From Gemmatimonadota bacterium (lineage in GTDB: Bacteria > Gemmatimonadota > Gemmatimonadetes > Gemmatimonadales > Gemmatimonadaceae), in the NCBI GenBank assembly GCA_025359135.1, contig JANYHJ010000018.1:1-39469 (forward strand): a stretch of DNA of 39,469 nucleotides, written 5' to 3'. The notes beneath the pieces were generated by a model. The model was not told the origin of the DNA, made no database searches, and saw only the letters and a list, made by a program, of their open reading frames with translations. Position numbers and translations under genes: made by a program. This document shows positions 39,341 to 39,469 of the stretch, piece by piece; positions within the stretch are counted from its first letter, which is position 1, and each line of letters begins with the position of its first letter.

Positions 39341-39469
39341 TCAGCGCGTGCCCTCCGCGCGCGCCTTGAGCCCGTCGGCTTCCATCGCCATGTAGCGCTC
39401 GGTGAGCGACGCGCCGAAGCGGCCAAGCAGGTTGCCGAGCCAGCCCGTCATGTCGAGCCGGAGGATGAG
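39341..39469 (-). CDS. C-terminus of an SRPBCC-type protein, cut by window edge
   Basis: 43 codons run from the window edge to a TGA at 39341. The visible part reads LILRLDMTGWLGNLL, GRFGASLTERYMAMEADGL, KARAEGTR. This is the C-terminal amphipathic helix pattern (GWLGxLxGR...RYMxMEAxGLKxRAE) of SRPBCC/polyketide-cyclase-like proteins. The rest of the gene lies outside the window. It ends 48 nt before the exported amidohydrolase gene on the same strand. Confidence 0.65.
   Translation of the reverse strand, partial: LILRLDMTGWLGNLLGRFGASLTERYMAMEADGLKARAEGTR

Noticed and set aside
1-39469. tRNA, rRNA, CRISPR array, prophage or insertion sequence
   Set aside because: Intergenic gaps are short and none shows a cloverleaf, regular spaced repeats, integrase or transposase genes, or att-like duplications.

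Overview
The window is about 39 kb of very GC-rich bacterial chromosome with strong third-position GC bias. It is packed with exported hydrolases, S9/M28/DUF885-type peptidases, Tat- and Sec-exported amidohydrolases, lipoproteins and outer-membrane-type repeat proteins. This mix, with an envelope that clearly has an outer membrane, fits Gemmatimonadota best. That is an inference from gene content, since no rRNA or other taxonomic marker is present. I saw no tRNA, rRNA, CRISPR, prophage or IS element. Both ends cut a gene. No gap between genes exceeds about 210 bases.

Layout. 1-4461 (minus): a truncated CocE/S15-type hydrolase, a LOG-family nucleotide hydrolase, an exported penicillin-acylase-family Ntn hydrolase and a GNAT acetyltransferase. 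4544-7425 (plus): a large Ig-like/TIG/HExxH lipoprotein translationally coupled to a second lipoprotein. 7439-10267 (minus): a tight trio of Tat-exported amidohydrolase, creatininase-family enzyme and DUF1304 membrane protein. Next come a Rieske oxygenase (minus), an exported protein built from an internal duplication (plus), a VOC-SRPBCC fusion (minus), an APC permease (plus) and a surface-repeat protein (minus). 15636-19465 (minus): a DUF885 protein overlapping a prolyl-oligopeptidase-family (S9) peptidase. 19661-21917 (plus): a Tat-exported M19-like dipeptidase followed after 1 nt by an NHL-propeller protein. 21988-24373 (minus): a GT39-like membrane glycosyltransferase and a START-like exported protein.

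24581-28753 (minus) is the most unusual block. A small lipoprotein, an ECF sigma factor (apparently with a CTG start behind a strong Shine-Dalgarno), a single-pass membrane protein with a periplasmic CBM48/AMPK-type glycogen-recognition domain, an exported helical protein, a beta-barrel-like protein carrying a second CBM48-like domain, and a VIT1/CCC1 metal transporter follow one another with overlaps or short gaps. It looks like an ECF-controlled, glucan-sensing cell-envelope locus.

28899-39469: a divergent MarR regulator, a small membrane protein, a Pal/OmpA lipoprotein, gamma-glutamyltransferase with a small downstream lipoprotein (minus), then a coupled plus-strand operon of M28 peptidase, alpha/beta hydrolase and MFS transporter. 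This operon ends at a perfect 28-bp inverted repeat. The window closes with a PH-like membrane protein, a second exported amidohydrolase and the C-terminus of an SRPBCC-type protein (all minus).

Two signals cut across the window. First, all twelve clear Sec/signal-peptidase-I signal peptides have glutamine at the predicted +1 position, a pattern like the 'Q-rule' described for Bacteroidetes. Second, many enzymes here act on peptides outside the cytoplasm (S9, M28, M19-like, DUF885, GGT, acylase), which with the APC and MFS carriers suggests a peptide- and amino-acid-scavenging lifestyle.
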